DNA of 54,311 nucleotides from CBDUXP01 sp965371225 [NCBI: uncultured bacterium]. GTDB lineage: Bacteria > Abyssobacteria > SURF-5 > CBDUXP01. The position numbers and the translations under genes are program-made. A model generated the notes under the pieces. That model saw nothing but the letters and a program-made list of their open reading frames with translations. It did no database searches and had not been told where the DNA came from. Location of the stretch: NCBI GenBank assembly GCA_965371225.1, contig CBDUXP010000024.1, positions 1 to 54,311 of the forward strand. The letters are read 5' to 3'. Below, piece by piece: positions 1 through 8,216 of the stretch (the first letter of the stretch is position 1; every line of letters starts with the position of its first letter).

Positions 1-254
1 CAGGAGAGACCAACCACCAAGACGCCAAGGACACCAAGGAAAGACAGAAAAAGAAGAAGATAGACCTTCCACGAAGATCACCAAGGACCACGAAGAGGAA
101 CCGGAACACTCCGGCAAGGGTCTCCTTGGCCTTCGTGTCCTTCGTGGAAAGCCTCTGCTCTTCTTCTGTTTTACCTTGGTGTTCTCTGTGACTTGGTGGT
201 TCGTTCTTCCTGTTCTCTTTCTTTCCTTGGCGGTCTTGGCGTCTTGGCGGTTCG
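1..254. repeat. palindromic low-complexity repeat element, copy 1
   Basis: No gene is visible in this stretch. It is built from short units of the type CCAAGAC(A/G)CCAAGGACAC and their reverse complements. The left part (about 12-60) and the right part (about 155-205) form a long imperfect inverted repeat around an inner pair based on CCACGAAG / CTTCGTGG. The right edge (about 220-254) carries a CTTGGCGGTCTTGGCG-type segment that reappears almost unchanged near 17508-17542. It lies beyond the 3' end of the leftward methyltransferase gene. It encodes no transposase, so I read it as a dispersed non-coding repeat. Confidence 0.6.
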
Positions 255-292
255 TCTGTCTCGTTCAGCAGCGCCGCCGGGGCGCGCGCGCG

Positions 293-1045
293 CTACCGCA
301 CGCCGACGATCAGCGTGGTGTGCGACGTCTCGCGGATGGGCGGGCTGCCGGGTGGGAACCGCTCCCGCGCGCGCGCCATCCCGGCGGCGAACGCGGCGGC
401 GTCGATCATCTGCAGCGAACTCAGGGACTTGCTTTCCAGCTTCTGGATGAACGCGTCGCGGGGCGTCTCCCGTTCGTCCGCATAGTCGCGCACCGCCGCG
501 CGCAATCCGGCTGACTCCATCGTGGCGGCAACGGCGGCCGGCACCATCCACCGGCCCCGGCTGATCTCTACCGCTTCGGGAAAGAGGCCGCTGAGCGCGC
601 CCGAGTCCCGCGACGCATCGAGGTTGAAGGTACGCACCGCGAAGATGCCCCCCTCCGCCACCCGGGCCGCCAACCGGCGGACGGCATCCTGCCAGGGGGC
701 GATTTGGTGCAGGACCAGATGGACCCACACGCCGGCAAACGAGCGGTTGGAGACCGGCGGCGCAAGCGCGCTGCCACACACCCACCGCACGCGCGGGTGG
801 GGCTCCCGCGCCGCGATCATGACGGGTTGCGGTTCCAGCGCGATCACGTCGCGATCCCAATAGTCGCCGAGCGCAGCGCAGAACCGGCCGGTGCCGGCAC
901 CGGCATCCAGCCAGGGCGCGGCGGGCAGATCCGCCGGCGTGCGCTCCGCCACGGCGGCCACGCGCTCCATCCACCGATGCAGAAAGGCGGGGTCGTGCGC
1001 GCGCGTCAGCTTGAAGTGCGCCGCGTAAGAGGCCCAGTCTTTCAC
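293..1045 (-). CDS. class I SAM-dependent methyltransferase
   Basis: This 250-residue protein has a Rossmann-type methyltransferase core. Motif I (LDAGAGTG, residues 46-53) forms the SAM-binding glycine loop, and an acidic residue ends strand 2 (VIALEPQ, Glu71). It looks most like the methyltransferase-11 type acting on small molecules, but the substrate cannot be read from sequence. No signal peptide or membrane segment is visible, so it is probably cytosolic. It lies 7 nt downstream of an SDR gene on the same strand and the two are likely co-transcribed. The family call is firm; the substrate is unknown. Confidence 0.85.
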   Translation of the reverse strand: MKDWASYAAHFKLTRAHDPAFLHRWMERVAAVAERTPADLPAAPWLDAGAGTGRFCAALGDYWDRDVIALEPQPVMIAAREPHPRVRWVCGSALAPPVSNRSFAGVWVHLVLHQIAPWQDAVRRLAARVAEGGIFAVRTFNLDASRDSGALSGLFPEAVEISRGRWMVPAAVAATMESAGLRAAVRDYADERETPRDAFIQKLESKSLSSLQMIDAAAFAAGMARARERFPPGSPPIRETSHTTLIVGVR

Positions 1046-1052
1046 CGGCGCG

Positions 1053-1874
1053 TCACGGCGCCGTACGCAATGCCCGGAAGTCGGCTGCCATTTTTCGCGC
1101 GAGCGGCACGATGAAGACGGGATGCAGGCGAAAGAACCACCAGGCGATGCGCCAGGTGAGCGGAAAGACGATGTACGCGCGATTGCGCTCTACCCCGCGC
1201 AAGATCGTTGCCGCCGCACTTGGCGGCTCCACAAGGCGCGTGGGCAGTTGCTCCATAATTTTTGCCCGGTCGACCCGAACCACTGGCATCTCTTCGACCA
1301 GAGGGGTGCGCACCACCCCGGGGCAGACGACGCTCACCTTCACCCCGAGCGCCGCCCCTTCGGCGCGGAGGCTCGCGGAGAGCCCCACCACCCCGAACTT
1401 GGCGGTGGTGTAGAGCGCCAGCATGGGCGGCGCAACCAATCCCGCCATCGACGCCGTGTTCACGATGTGGCCGCTTCCCTGTTCGGCCATAACGCGATAC
1501 GCGGCATGGGTGCCGTAAATCACGCCCCACAGGTTCACGTCGATGACGCGCCGCCAATCGTCGAGCGTCATATCACGGTAGTCACCGGCAATGCCGATCC
1601 CCGCGTTATTGAACATGTAGTCCAGGCGCGCATGCGCCGAAACCGTGTTATCCACCAGCGCCTGCACGTCGTCGGCGTTTGCGGTGTCCACGCGAACGGC
1701 TTCCACCCGGCCGCCGGCCGCGGTAATGCCCGCAGCGACCGCCTGTGCGCCGTCCTCGTTGATGTCGGCCACCACCACCCGAGCCCCGCGGCTGCCGAGT
1801 GCCTCACACAGCGCGCGCCCGATGCCGGACGCGCCGCCGGTCACGATCCCCACACGACCGTCGAATTCGCTCAT
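1053..1874 (-). CDS. short-chain dehydrogenase/reductase (SDR)
   Basis: This is a classical SDR oxidoreductase of 273 residues. It has the cofactor motif TGGASGIG (residues 12-19), NNAG (89-92) and a complete catalytic tetrad Asn114, Ser142, Tyr155 and Lys159 (YTTAK). The C-terminal third contains an aromatic hydrophobic stretch (WRIAWWFF and following), longer than in cytosolic SDRs, which could mediate membrane association. I chose the ATG at 1874 because GGGAGG lies 8 nt upstream. A GTG nine bases further upstream overlaps that ribosome-binding site and is unlikely. Substrate unknown. It is followed by the methyltransferase gene after 7 nt. Confidence 0.88.
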   Translation of the reverse strand: MSEFDGRVGIVTGGASGIGRALCEALGSRGARVVVADINEDGAQAVAAGITAAGGRVEAVRVDTANADDVQALVDNTVSAHARLDYMFNNAGIGIAGDYRDMTLDDWRRVIDVNLWGVIYGTHAAYRVMAEQGSGHIVNTASMAGLVAPPMLALYTTAKFGVVGLSASLRAEGAALGVKVSVVCPGVVRTPLVEEMPVVRVDRAKIMEQLPTRLVEPPSAAATILRGVERNRAYIVFPLTWRIAWWFFRLHPVFIVPLARKMAADFRALRTAP

Positions 1875-1946
1875 GGCATCCACCTCCCTTTCCCGAGCGC
1901 ATTGTATCCCGCTCCGCAGGCCACATCCGCCGGCGCGCGGCCTCGC

Positions 1947-2522
1947 TTATCGCACCGCGCGCATGAGGCGTCGCGCGGCGGGATCCGTGCGCAACAGGCT
2001 GTATTGGTCCGCGTCGCGATAGCGGGCGCGCTTCTTGATCAGCTGGCGGAGCCGGCCCTCGTGCTGAAAGCCGAGATTGCGCAACACCGCCGCGGACCGG
2101 GCGTTGTTGGTGAACACGGTCGCGTATAGGCGGTGTAACCCCAACGGCCCGAAGCAGTGGCCGATGAGGGCGGTCAACGCCTCGGGCATGAATCCCTTCC
2201 CCCAATACGGGCGTCCCAACCAGTACGCCAGCTCCCCGCTGTCGCGTCCCTCACGCAGATTCCGCACCCCGCACCCGCCAAGCAGTTCGTACGACTCGGC
2301 GTCATGCAGAATGTAGTTCACCGACTCGCCCCGGCGCTGCCGTGCCACCATGCGCGGGATGGACTCGGCAATCTCGCGCCGGTTGCGGGGGCCTTCCCAG
2401 GCGATCCTTCGAATGACCGCCGGATGGCGCACGATCCTGTAGTAGGCCGAGACATCGCGCGGCTTGGGCGTTTGGAGCACGAGCCGCTCTGTCCGCAGGA
2501 TCGGGCCCGGTACGCGGGACAT
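1947..2522 (-). CDS. RimJ/RimL-like GNAT N-acetyltransferase, second of a tandem pair
   Basis: This 191-residue GNAT-fold protein resembles the RimJ/RimL branch, which acetylates protein N-termini or small amines using acetyl-CoA. It opens with the typical N-terminus (GPILRTERLVLQTP). The acetyl-CoA loop lies in the RPYWGKGFMPEA segment. An Asn-rich helix (NNARSAAVLRNLGF) marks the usual C-terminal part of the fold. Its ATG shares a base with the stop codon of the upstream paralogue (TGATG), so translation is probably coupled. Sequence and order of blocks closely match the upstream copy, which indicates tandem duplication followed by divergence. Substrate unknown. Confidence 0.85.
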   Translation of the reverse strand: MSRVPGPILRTERLVLQTPKPRDVSAYYRIVRHPAVIRRIAWEGPRNRREIAESIPRMVARQRRGESVNYILHDAESYELLGGCGVRNLREGRDSGELAYWLGRPYWGKGFMPEALTALIGHCFGPLGLHRLYATVFTNNARSAAVLRNLGFQHEGRLRQLIKKRARYRDADQYSLLRTDPAARRLMRAVR

Positions 2523-3106
2523 CACCGCGCCTGCCTTGCGTCGCGCACTATGCGCCGCGCGGCGGGGTCGGAATGCAGGAGGCCGTACAAGTGGGCGTCC
2601 CGCGTGCGCCCGTTCTTTCGATAGTGTTTCCGCAGCGTGCCTTCCCGCTGAAAGCCGAGCGCTTCGAGCACCTGGACGGACCGCGCGTTGCCCGCGAAGA
2701 CGTAGGCATACACCCGCTGTAGATCCAGCTCCGTCAGGGCATGGCTGATGAGCGTCCGCATGGCTTCCGTGACCAACCCCCGCCCCCAATAGGGCCGGGC
2801 GATCCAGTAGCCCATCTCCGCCTTGAGGTGTACCGTGCGATCGATGTGGTGGATGCCGCAACAGCCGATGGGGCCGCCGGACGCGCGGTCGTGCATGACA
2901 TACTCCAATCCGCGCCCGGCGCGCTGATCGCGGCAGGCTTCCCGTACAAACTGGGCGGTGGGCTTGGGCCCGGTGGGCCGGTCCCAGGTCATATACCGGG
3001 TGATCGCGGGATCGCGGCACCACCGATACACCTCGCGCACGTCGCGCGTGCGCGGAGTCTGGAGATACAACCGCTCGGTGTGCAAGATTGGTCCCGGTAC
3101 CCGCAT
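2522..3106 (-). CDS. RimJ/RimL-like GNAT N-acetyltransferase, first of a tandem pair
   Basis: This 194-residue GNAT acetyltransferase is a paralogue of the next gene downstream. Shared blocks are the N-terminus (GPILHTERLYLQTP), the cofactor loop (RPYWGRGLVTEA, about residues 104-115) and the helix NARSVQVLEALGF. Its middle differs and includes a cysteine-containing GGPIGCCGIHH strand. It starts the two-gene unit; its TGA overlaps the ATG of the following gene. The acceptor substrate could be a ribosomal protein N-terminus, an antibiotic or another amine, and cannot be decided here. Confidence 0.85.
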   Translation of the reverse strand: MRVPGPILHTERLYLQTPRTRDVREVYRWCRDPAITRYMTWDRPTGPKPTAQFVREACRDQRAGRGLEYVMHDRASGGPIGCCGIHHIDRTVHLKAEMGYWIARPYWGRGLVTEAMRTLISHALTELDLQRVYAYVFAGNARSVQVLEALGFQREGTLRKHYRKNGRTRDAHLYGLLHSDPAARRIVRDARQAR

Positions 3107-3464
3107 GATGCGTCCCCGCCTTTCCTTCCCTGAAACGCCAAAGCCCCGGCGCGACGGCCGGGGCTTTCTTCGTTGATCCGAAATGTCAGCCCCGGTTACG
3201 CGATCCAGTCACCTGTCATGCGCGCGAAATTCGTCCGCTTCGACGAACGGACGCCACGCTCGCGCGCGCCGGTGACGCAGGCCGCGCGCATACATAATGT
3301 CCGGAACATGCCGCGAAAACTCATGTCGTTCACTTGAGCACCGGCCGGGCCGGGCTAGACACCGGGGGCCGATGGGACGGCACTCTAGCACGGGGCGGGG
3401 GGCCTGACCAGCCGCCCGGGCCCCTACCGGGTCCGAAATCGGCGGTATACCATAGAGGCCTCCC
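3107..3464. other. intergenic region between divergent genes
   Basis: About 360 bases separate the leftward GNAT pair from the rightward cation exporter. It contains the strong GC-rich hairpin listed separately at 3140-3167. I see no convincing coding sequence in it. It must hold the promoters of both flanking units, but no clear -35/-10 pair stands out. Confidence 0.5.
3140..3167. terminator. GC-rich hairpin, possible intrinsic terminator
   Basis: A perfect 11-bp stem (AAAGCCCCGGC pairing with GCCGGGGCTTT) encloses a 6-nt loop. Only a short T-rich run follows. It lies just upstream of the leftward GNAT gene start rather than after an obvious gene, so which transcript it would end is unclear. 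It could instead be a leader structure or an isolation element. Confidence 0.4.
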
Positions 3465-4427
3465 ATGTCCCCGGTCGCCACCTATTCCTCGGCCGCGCCT
3501 GCGCCGGACCGCACCCGTTCCACCGCGGCCCGCGTGAGCATCTCCGTGGCCGCGGCGCTCATCTTCGTCAAATTGCTCGTCGCCGTGTGGACCGGGTCGC
3601 TGACGATCGTGGCGTCGTGTCTGGATTCGATCCTCGACCTGTTCGCGTCCCTGGTGAATTGGTTTCTGATCCGCACGGCGGAGGCGCCGCCGGACAAGGA
3701 ACACCCCTACGGCCACGGCAAGGCGGAGTACCTGGGCGGGCTGGTGCAGGGGGTGGTCATCGGCCTGAGCGGGCTGTTCGTCCTGGGCGAGGCGGTCCGC
3801 CGGTTCTGGACTCCGGTGCAGGTGCGCCACACGGGGGCGGGCATCGGGGTCATGGTCCTGGGCCTGGTGGCGAGCGGGTGGGTCGTGCTGCGGTTGCGCA
3901 GGGCGGCGCGGGACACGGATTCTCCGGCGCTCCTGGCCGACAGCATCCACTACCTGACGGACGTGTACACGAACGGCGGCGCACTCTTGGCGCTGGTGGT
4001 GGTCGCACTGACGGGCAATTCCTTCTTCGATACGCTGGCGGGGTTTTCCATCGCGGCGCTGGTCTTGTGGTCCGCGTTCACCGTCACCGCCCGGTCGATC
4101 AACGGGCTCATGGACTACCAGTTGCCCGACGCCACCATCCAGCGGGTGCGTGCCGCGATTCTCGAGCACCCGGCCGTGTATGGGATTCACGATCTCCGGG
4201 CGCGGCGGGCCGGCGCGGATAAGTTCGTGCAGGTGCACGTGGAGATGGACGGGCGGATGACGTTCGAAGCGGCGCACAACGTGGCCGAAGAACTGACGTT
4301 GCAAATCGAACGCTTGCTCGCGCCCGCGTCCGTTACGGTGCACGCGGACCCAGTGGAGCTGGACGAGGCGGGCGCGGTCGTGGCCCGGCCAGAGAACGAA
4401 CCGCCCGCCGTGGTGCCGCCCGTCTGA
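3465..4427 (+). CDS. fieF: cation diffusion facilitator, FieF-like metal exporter
   Basis: This 320-residue inner-membrane protein is a CDF-family proton antiporter that exports divalent metals such as Zn, Fe or Cd. The tetrahedral metal site is complete: Asp54 and Asp58 in TM2 (DSILD), and His162 and Asp166 in TM5 (HYLTD). This D-D-H-D pattern, together with the HPYGHGKAE loop at 80-88 and the DYQLPD motif, matches the FieF subfamily. Six hydrophobic helices precede a cytoplasmic C-terminal domain with the expected ferredoxin-like fold pattern. Length is near the FieF norm (about 300). The metal preference is inferred from the family, not proven. Confidence 0.9.
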   Translation: MSPVATYSSAAPAPDRTRSTAARVSISVAAALIFVKLLVAVWTGSLTIVASCLDSILDLFASLVNWFLIRTAEAPPDKEHPYGHGKAEYLGGLVQGVVIGLSGLFVLGEAVRRFWTPVQVRHTGAGIGVMVLGLVASGWVVLRLRRAARDTDSPALLADSIHYLTDVYTNGGALLALVVVALTGNSFFDTLAGFSIAALVLWSAFTVTARSINGLMDYQLPDATIQRVRAAILEHPAVYGIHDLRARRAGADKFVQVHVEMDGRMTFEAAHNVAEELTLQIERLLAPASVTVHADPVELDEAGAVVARPENEPPAVVPPV

Positions 4428-4507
4428 TAGGCTGGCGGGCCAACGGATTCGGGATCGCGGGAGATCCCGCCGGTCGAGCGCCGGAACGCGGCGCGGGGGG
4501 AGGACTG

Positions 4508-5734
4508 ATGACGATGCGCACCGTAGCCGCCTTGGCGGTGTTGGCGTGTGCCGGGACGGGCTGCGCGCTCGGGCCGCGGGTCGTGCAGGCATCGGCGGCG
4601 GGGTACAACCAGGCGCTCCAGCGCACCACGGACGAGCAGCTCCTGCTCAACCTGGTCCGGTTGAAGTATCGCGACTCCCCAATGTTTCTGGAGGTGCGGA
4701 CCCTGGCGGCCCAGTTCAGCGTGCGGCGGTCGGCCCGGATCGGCGGGCGCGTGCTCGAGACGATCATCCCGAACAGCACGAACTTCCTCGATGCCGGCGC
4801 GGAGGTGGTGTACGAAGAGCGGCCGACGATTACCTACACCCCGCTGCGTGGCGAAGAATACGTAAACCGGTACATGTCCCCCTTGAGCCTGGACACCCTC
4901 GTCCTCCTGTACAACTCGGGCTGGAGCGTGGACCGGGTGCTCCGCCTCACGGTGCAGCGCATGAACGGGGCGGAGAATGCGATGAGCGGATCCGGCCCCA
5001 CCCCCGTCGCCGCGCCGCAGTTCCAAACGTTCGCCGCCGCCACGCAGGCGCTGCGGGCGCTCCAACAAGCGGGGCAACTCGACCTGGGGTACGAGAGCTA
5101 TCCCACTGCGCTGTCCCAGGCACTACCGGCAAAGCAGGTGACCCCGAATTATGTCATGCAAGCGGCGCAGCAGAGCATGCACTTCACGCCGGCGGACGAA
5201 CCGGGCACCCTCCGTCTGACCAAGCTGGGCCGGCGCGTGGTGCTGCTCATTGCCCCCGCCGGCGTCACGCGCCCCGAAGCCGAGCTGGTGCGGGACACCT
5301 TCAGTCTGGCACCGGACCGGACGCGGTACGAATTGGTGGCCGGGCCCGGCCGCCTGCCCGGCGACGGGAACGGGCTCCAGGAGCGCCTCGTCCTGAGCAC
5401 GCGATCCCTCCTGGGCGTCCTTTTTTACCTCTCACACGGCATCGAGGTCCCGCGCCACCATGAGGACCGGGGCTACGTCACGACGACGTACGATAGTGCG
5501 GGCGAACGGTTCGACTGGAATGCGGTGACCGGCGATTTATTGCGCATTCGCGTCGCCGAGCGGCGTCCGGGCAACGCCGCGGTGGCCGTGCCGTACCGTG
5601 GCGCCTGGTTTTACGTGGCCCAGAATGACTTGGGCTCCAAGTCTACGTTCGCGCTACTCGGCCACCTCATCAGCCTGCAAGCGGGCGGCGGGGACGCCGC
5701 CGTTCCGGTCCTGACGCTCCCGATCGGCGGCTAG
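4508..5734 (+). CDS. predicted outer-membrane or periplasmic lipoprotein of unknown function
   Basis: This 408-residue protein starts with a type II signal peptide and a lipobox (AGTGC, Cys19), so it should be lipid-anchored after export. A conserved N-terminal block (NQALQRTTDEQLLLNLVRL) follows the anchor; I recall similar blocks in unassigned proteobacterial lipoproteins. No catalytic motif is recognisable. The central part has a short Gly/Pro-rich linker near residue 160. The gene lies 80 nt after fieF on the same strand and its stop codon overlaps that of the convergent MerR gene. No function can be assigned. Confidence 0.75.
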   Translation: MTMRTVAALAVLACAGTGCALGPRVVQASAAGYNQALQRTTDEQLLLNLVRLKYRDSPMFLEVRTLAAQFSVRRSARIGGRVLETIIPNSTNFLDAGAEVVYEERPTITYTPLRGEEYVNRYMSPLSLDTLVLLYNSGWSVDRVLRLTVQRMNGAENAMSGSGPTPVAAPQFQTFAAATQALRALQQAGQLDLGYESYPTALSQALPAKQVTPNYVMQAAQQSMHFTPADEPGTLRLTKLGRRVVLLIAPAGVTRPEAELVRDTFSLAPDRTRYELVAGPGRLPGDGNGLQERLVLSTRSLLGVLFYLSHGIEVPRHHEDRGYVTTTYDSAGERFDWNAVTGDLLRIRVAERRPGNAAVAVPYRGAWFYVAQNDLGSKSTFALLGHLISLQAGGGDAAVPVLTLPIGG

Positions 5735-6510
5735 GCGCCGCGCTCCGCGGCCGGGCCGGACCGCGAGGTGCGCTGGCCGCCTTCCATGTCCAACCGGTAC
5801 TCGTGCAGCAGGCGCAAGAGGATTTTCTCGTGCAACGTCGCGAGCAGCCGATTGGCCGCGAGCACGCCTTCCTCGGCCATCTGCGCGCGCTCGGCATCGG
5901 GCACGCGGCCCGTAACGCCGTGGGCGAACATGCCGAGTTCGCGCCGGGCCAAGCCCTCGATCGCGTCCACGTACACGCGCAGGTTCTCGGCCGGGAAGCC
6001 TGCTGCGGGCGTGAATCCCGCCGCCCAGAACTCGGCCCAGGTCTCGGCCAGCCGGATGTCCGCCGGCTCGTAGTAGGGTTCGCCGTTCCGGTCCGCGGGG
6101 GTGAGTATCCCGACGCGTTCCAACTCTTGCAGTTCTTCCTCGGGAATGCCCACCCGAGCCGCCACGGCGCTGCGCGGCATGGGCGCGTCCGGCGCGTCCG
6201 GCAAGCCGCCCTGGAACAGCTTGCCGTCCAGTGCGGTCAGCGTATCCAGCTCGGCGATGGTCGTGGGTCCGCCTTCGGCCGAAAGAATTTCCTTGATGAT
6301 CCGCAGGGGCAGGTAGCGCCGCTCTTGCAACTCCTTGATCAGCCGGATGCGCGGCACGTAGGTCTGGAAGTTGTAGTACGCCATGTTGCGGCTGGTTTTC
6401 CGCGGCGGGGGCAGCAGCCCCTCCTTGACGTAGTACCGGATCGAGTCCTTGGGCACGCCGGTCAGCTCCGACAGCTCGGCGATCTTCAGGAGTTGCTTGG
6501 TCTCGGCCAC
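5731..6510 (-). CDS. MerR-family transcriptional regulator with two HTH-like segments
   Basis: The N-terminus is a clear MerR winged helix-turn-helix (IAELSELTGVPKDSIRYYVKEG, about residues 10-31, here cited in parts: ELTGVP and IRYYVKEGLLPPP). A second MerR-like segment (VAARVGIPEEELQELERVG, about 116-134, then a wing-like YYEPADIRLA) lies in the middle of the protein, where effector domains usually sit. I prefer the GTG at 6510 because a GGAGG lies about 8 nt upstream; starts at 6528 and 6546 lack one. It is divergent from the CMD-fold gene at 6678 and probably controls it. Its stop overlaps that of the convergent lipoprotein gene. Confidence 0.8.
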   Translation of the reverse strand: MAETKQLLKIAELSELTGVPKDSIRYYVKEGLLPPPRKTSRNMAYYNFQTYVPRIRLIKELQERRYLPLRIIKEILSAEGGPTTIAELDTLTALDGKLFQGGLPDAPDAPMPRSAVAARVGIPEEELQELERVGILTPADRNGEPYYEPADIRLAETWAEFWAAGFTPAAGFPAENLRVYVDAIEGLARRELGMFAHGVTGRVPDAERAQMAEEGVLAANRLLATLHEKILLRLLHEYRLDMEGGQRTSRSGPAAERGA

Positions 6511-6587
6511 CGGGGGGCCCCTCCGCATCGTTGGGTGATCGGGCACCAGTACAAACTAGTGAACGGCTCGGGTCCCTGTAAAGGGCG

Positions 6588-6616
6588 TTGGCGGATGGCA
6601 CTCGGGGTGTTATAGT
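6588..6616 (+). promoter_or_regulatory. sigma-70-type promoter for the CMD-fold gene
   Basis: TTGGCG (6588-6593) and TATAGT (6611-6616) are separated by exactly 17 bases, 62 bases upstream of the start codon at 6678. Spacing of 17 rather than 19-20 is ordinary and not the long spacer typical of MerR-activated promoters. The imperfect inverted repeat CCAGT/ACTAG near 6546-6559 may be a regulator site. Confidence 0.55.
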
Positions 6617-6677
6617 CACGGCGCGATTTCATCGCGCAACCTCACCGCCCAACTCATACCATAGGAAAGGGTTACGT

Positions 6678-7025
6678 ATGCCGTCCGGCGAAAATCCCGG
6701 CCTGTACTACCTCATGAAGTACCGCCAGCCGGCGATGCAGCATTACCTGAAGTTCCTCGGCGGGTCCGCGAAGAGTCTCGAACCCAAGACCAAGTTCCTG
6801 ATGTACGTCATGCTCGAGACCATCAAGTTTTCCCCGCGGGGCCTGAAACACTACATGCAGAAGGCGCACAAGAACGGCTGCTCCGTCGACGAAATTCTGG
6901 ACGCGGTGCTGGTCTCGTATCCAGCGTCCGGGCTGGCGAAAGTCGTCGACGCGGTGCTCATTCTCGAAGGCCTCGGCTTGGGGGAACCCACTCCCAGCTT
7001 GGCCGAAGCCGCGCCGGCGGTGTAG
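6678..7025 (+). CDS. carboxymuconolactone decarboxylase-like (AhpD-fold) protein without the CXXC site
   Basis: This 115-residue all-helical protein has the CMD/AhpD-like pattern: a His in the central helix (His58, KHYMQKA) followed by NGCSVDEILDAV. The CXXC redox pair that AhpD proteins carry just before that His is absent (FSPRGLKH); the only cysteine is Cys68. A thiol-disulfide role is therefore unlikely and a lyase, isomerase or binding role is possible. The ATG at 6678 has AGGAAAGG 7 nt upstream. It is transcribed divergently from the MerR regulator, which probably senses its pathway. Fold assignment is moderately sure; function is unknown. Confidence 0.7.
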   Translation: MPSGENPGLYYLMKYRQPAMQHYLKFLGGSAKSLEPKTKFLMYVMLETIKFSPRGLKHYMQKAHKNGCSVDEILDAVLVSYPASGLAKVVDAVLILEGLGLGEPTPSLAEAAPAV

Positions 7026-7028
7026 CGC

Positions 7029-7062
7029 CCGCGGTTCCGGAACGCGTTCCGGGGGCCCGCGG
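7029..7062. terminator. nested palindrome between convergent genes, possible terminator
   Basis: A perfect 16-nt palindrome (CCGGAACGCGTTCCGG, 7037-7052) sits inside an outer CCGCGG pair. It lies directly after the CMD gene stop and before the 3' end of convergent dgcA. There is no T-tract, so it may act as a bidirectional block or a protein site rather than a classic terminator. Confidence 0.4.
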
Positions 7063-7145
7063 TGCTTGCGGGGTACAGGTGCGAAGCATGCCGAACCTGT
7101 ACCGGGCCGGCACTGGCAGCGCAGACCGCTGGCGACGCGCGGCGG

Positions 7146-8216
7146 CTACTCCAGCGAAACGCTGACGCCGAGCCCCGGCTGCTCGGAAACCGAGAGGTAG
7201 CCCGCGGCCACGTTCACCCCCCCGCTGGCCACGTCTTCGGCCAAGTCCAGGTGCCCATCCAAGTCCGCCCACCACACCTGGTCATCGCTGAGGGCGAGGT
7301 GCGCGGCCGCCGCGATGCTGATGCGCGACTCATCGAAGCAGCCCATCATGCACCGCACCCCATGAGCGCGCGCCGCACGCAGGATCTCCCGGGCGGGGGC
7401 GAGCCCCCCGCACTTCATCAGCTTGACGTTGAGGGCGGTCGCCGCGCCGCACTCCAGCACCCGGTGCGCTTCCTCCACTGATCCCGCCGCTTCGTCCGCC
7501 ATGACCGGCAGCCGCCCCGCGTGGGCGGTCACGTGCTTGAGCCCGTCCAAATCATCGCGCGGCACGGGCTGCTCGAGCAGTTCGATCTTCGCCGCCTTGA
7601 CGGCGTCCAGAAACCGGCACGCCTCCTCCGCGTCGTAGCCTTCGTTCCCATCCACGCGAATGTGCGTGCCACGCCCGACGGCGGCGCGCAAAGCGATCAC
7701 GCGCGCCACGTCCTCGTCGAGGGCGTCCCCCACCTTCAGCTTGAGACACGCGAACCCCTCCTGGACGCGCGCTTCCCCTTGGCGGACGGTTTCGGCCACA
7801 TCGCAGATGCCGATGGTGACACTGGTAATCATGTCGTCCGGGCGCGAGCCGAGCCACCGGCGCAGCGGCGCACCCACCTGCTTCGCGCGCAGGTCGTGCA
7901 ACGCCACGTCGACGGCGGCGCGGGCGGCCGGTTGCGTCCGGAGTGCGTCCGGCAGGTGGTCGAGCAGCTCGATGGGTTGCTCCAGCGACGCGTCCTGGAA
8001 CCACGGAATGGCCACGTGCTCCAACGCGTGAAGCACGCTCGCACCGTCTTCCCCCGTCAGGCGCACGGAAGGCGCGGCCGCGCCGTATGCATGGAGCCCA
8101 CCGGCCTGCAACTGGAGCACGACGATATCGGCGGCCGTGATGTGTTCGCCCGCAATGGCGTACGGCAGCGCGAGCGGCAGTTGGCGCCGCACCACCCTGA
8201 GCGCGTCAGGGCGCAC
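7146..8216 (-). CDS. dgcA: enolase-superfamily epimerase, DgcA-like (N-acetyl-D-glutamate racemase) or dipeptide epimerase
   Basis: This 356-residue TIM-barrel enzyme has the muconate-lactonizing subgroup active site. Catalytic lysines are Lys159/Lys161 (CLKLKVG) and Lys265/Lys268 (NVKLMKCGG). Mg ligands are Asp189 (RVDGNEG), Glu215 (LLEQPV) and Asp241 (MADEAA). A DLDG motif at 318-321 matches the substrate-binding DxD of Ala-Glu and other dipeptide epimerases. By fold alone it would be called L-Ala-D/L-Glu epimerase. Its overlap with the upstream DgcN homologue (start GTG at 8216, 11 nt inside dgcN) favours N-acetyl-D-glutamate racemase, the second step of D-glutamate catabolism. That specificity is inferred from context. 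Confidence 0.82.
   Translation of the reverse strand: MRPDALRVVRRQLPLALPYAIAGEHITAADIVVLQLQAGGLHAYGAAAPSVRLTGEDGASVLHALEHVAIPWFQDASLEQPIELLDHLPDALRTQPAARAAVDVALHDLRAKQVGAPLRRWLGSRPDDMITSVTIGICDVAETVRQGEARVQEGFACLKLKVGDALDEDVARVIALRAAVGRGTHIRVDGNEGYDAEEACRFLDAVKAAKIELLEQPVPRDDLDGLKHVTAHAGRLPVMADEAAGSVEEAHRVLECGAATALNVKLMKCGGLAPAREILRAARAHGVRCMMGCFDESRISIAAAAHLALSDDQVWWADLDGHLDLAEDVASGGVNVAAGYLSVSEQPGLGVSVSLE

Noticed and set aside
3330-4592. Long minus-strand reading frame opposite fieF
   Set aside because: Its composition (His/Arg/Pro-rich) is typical of the antisense strand of GC-rich genes, and it overlaps a clear CDF transporter.
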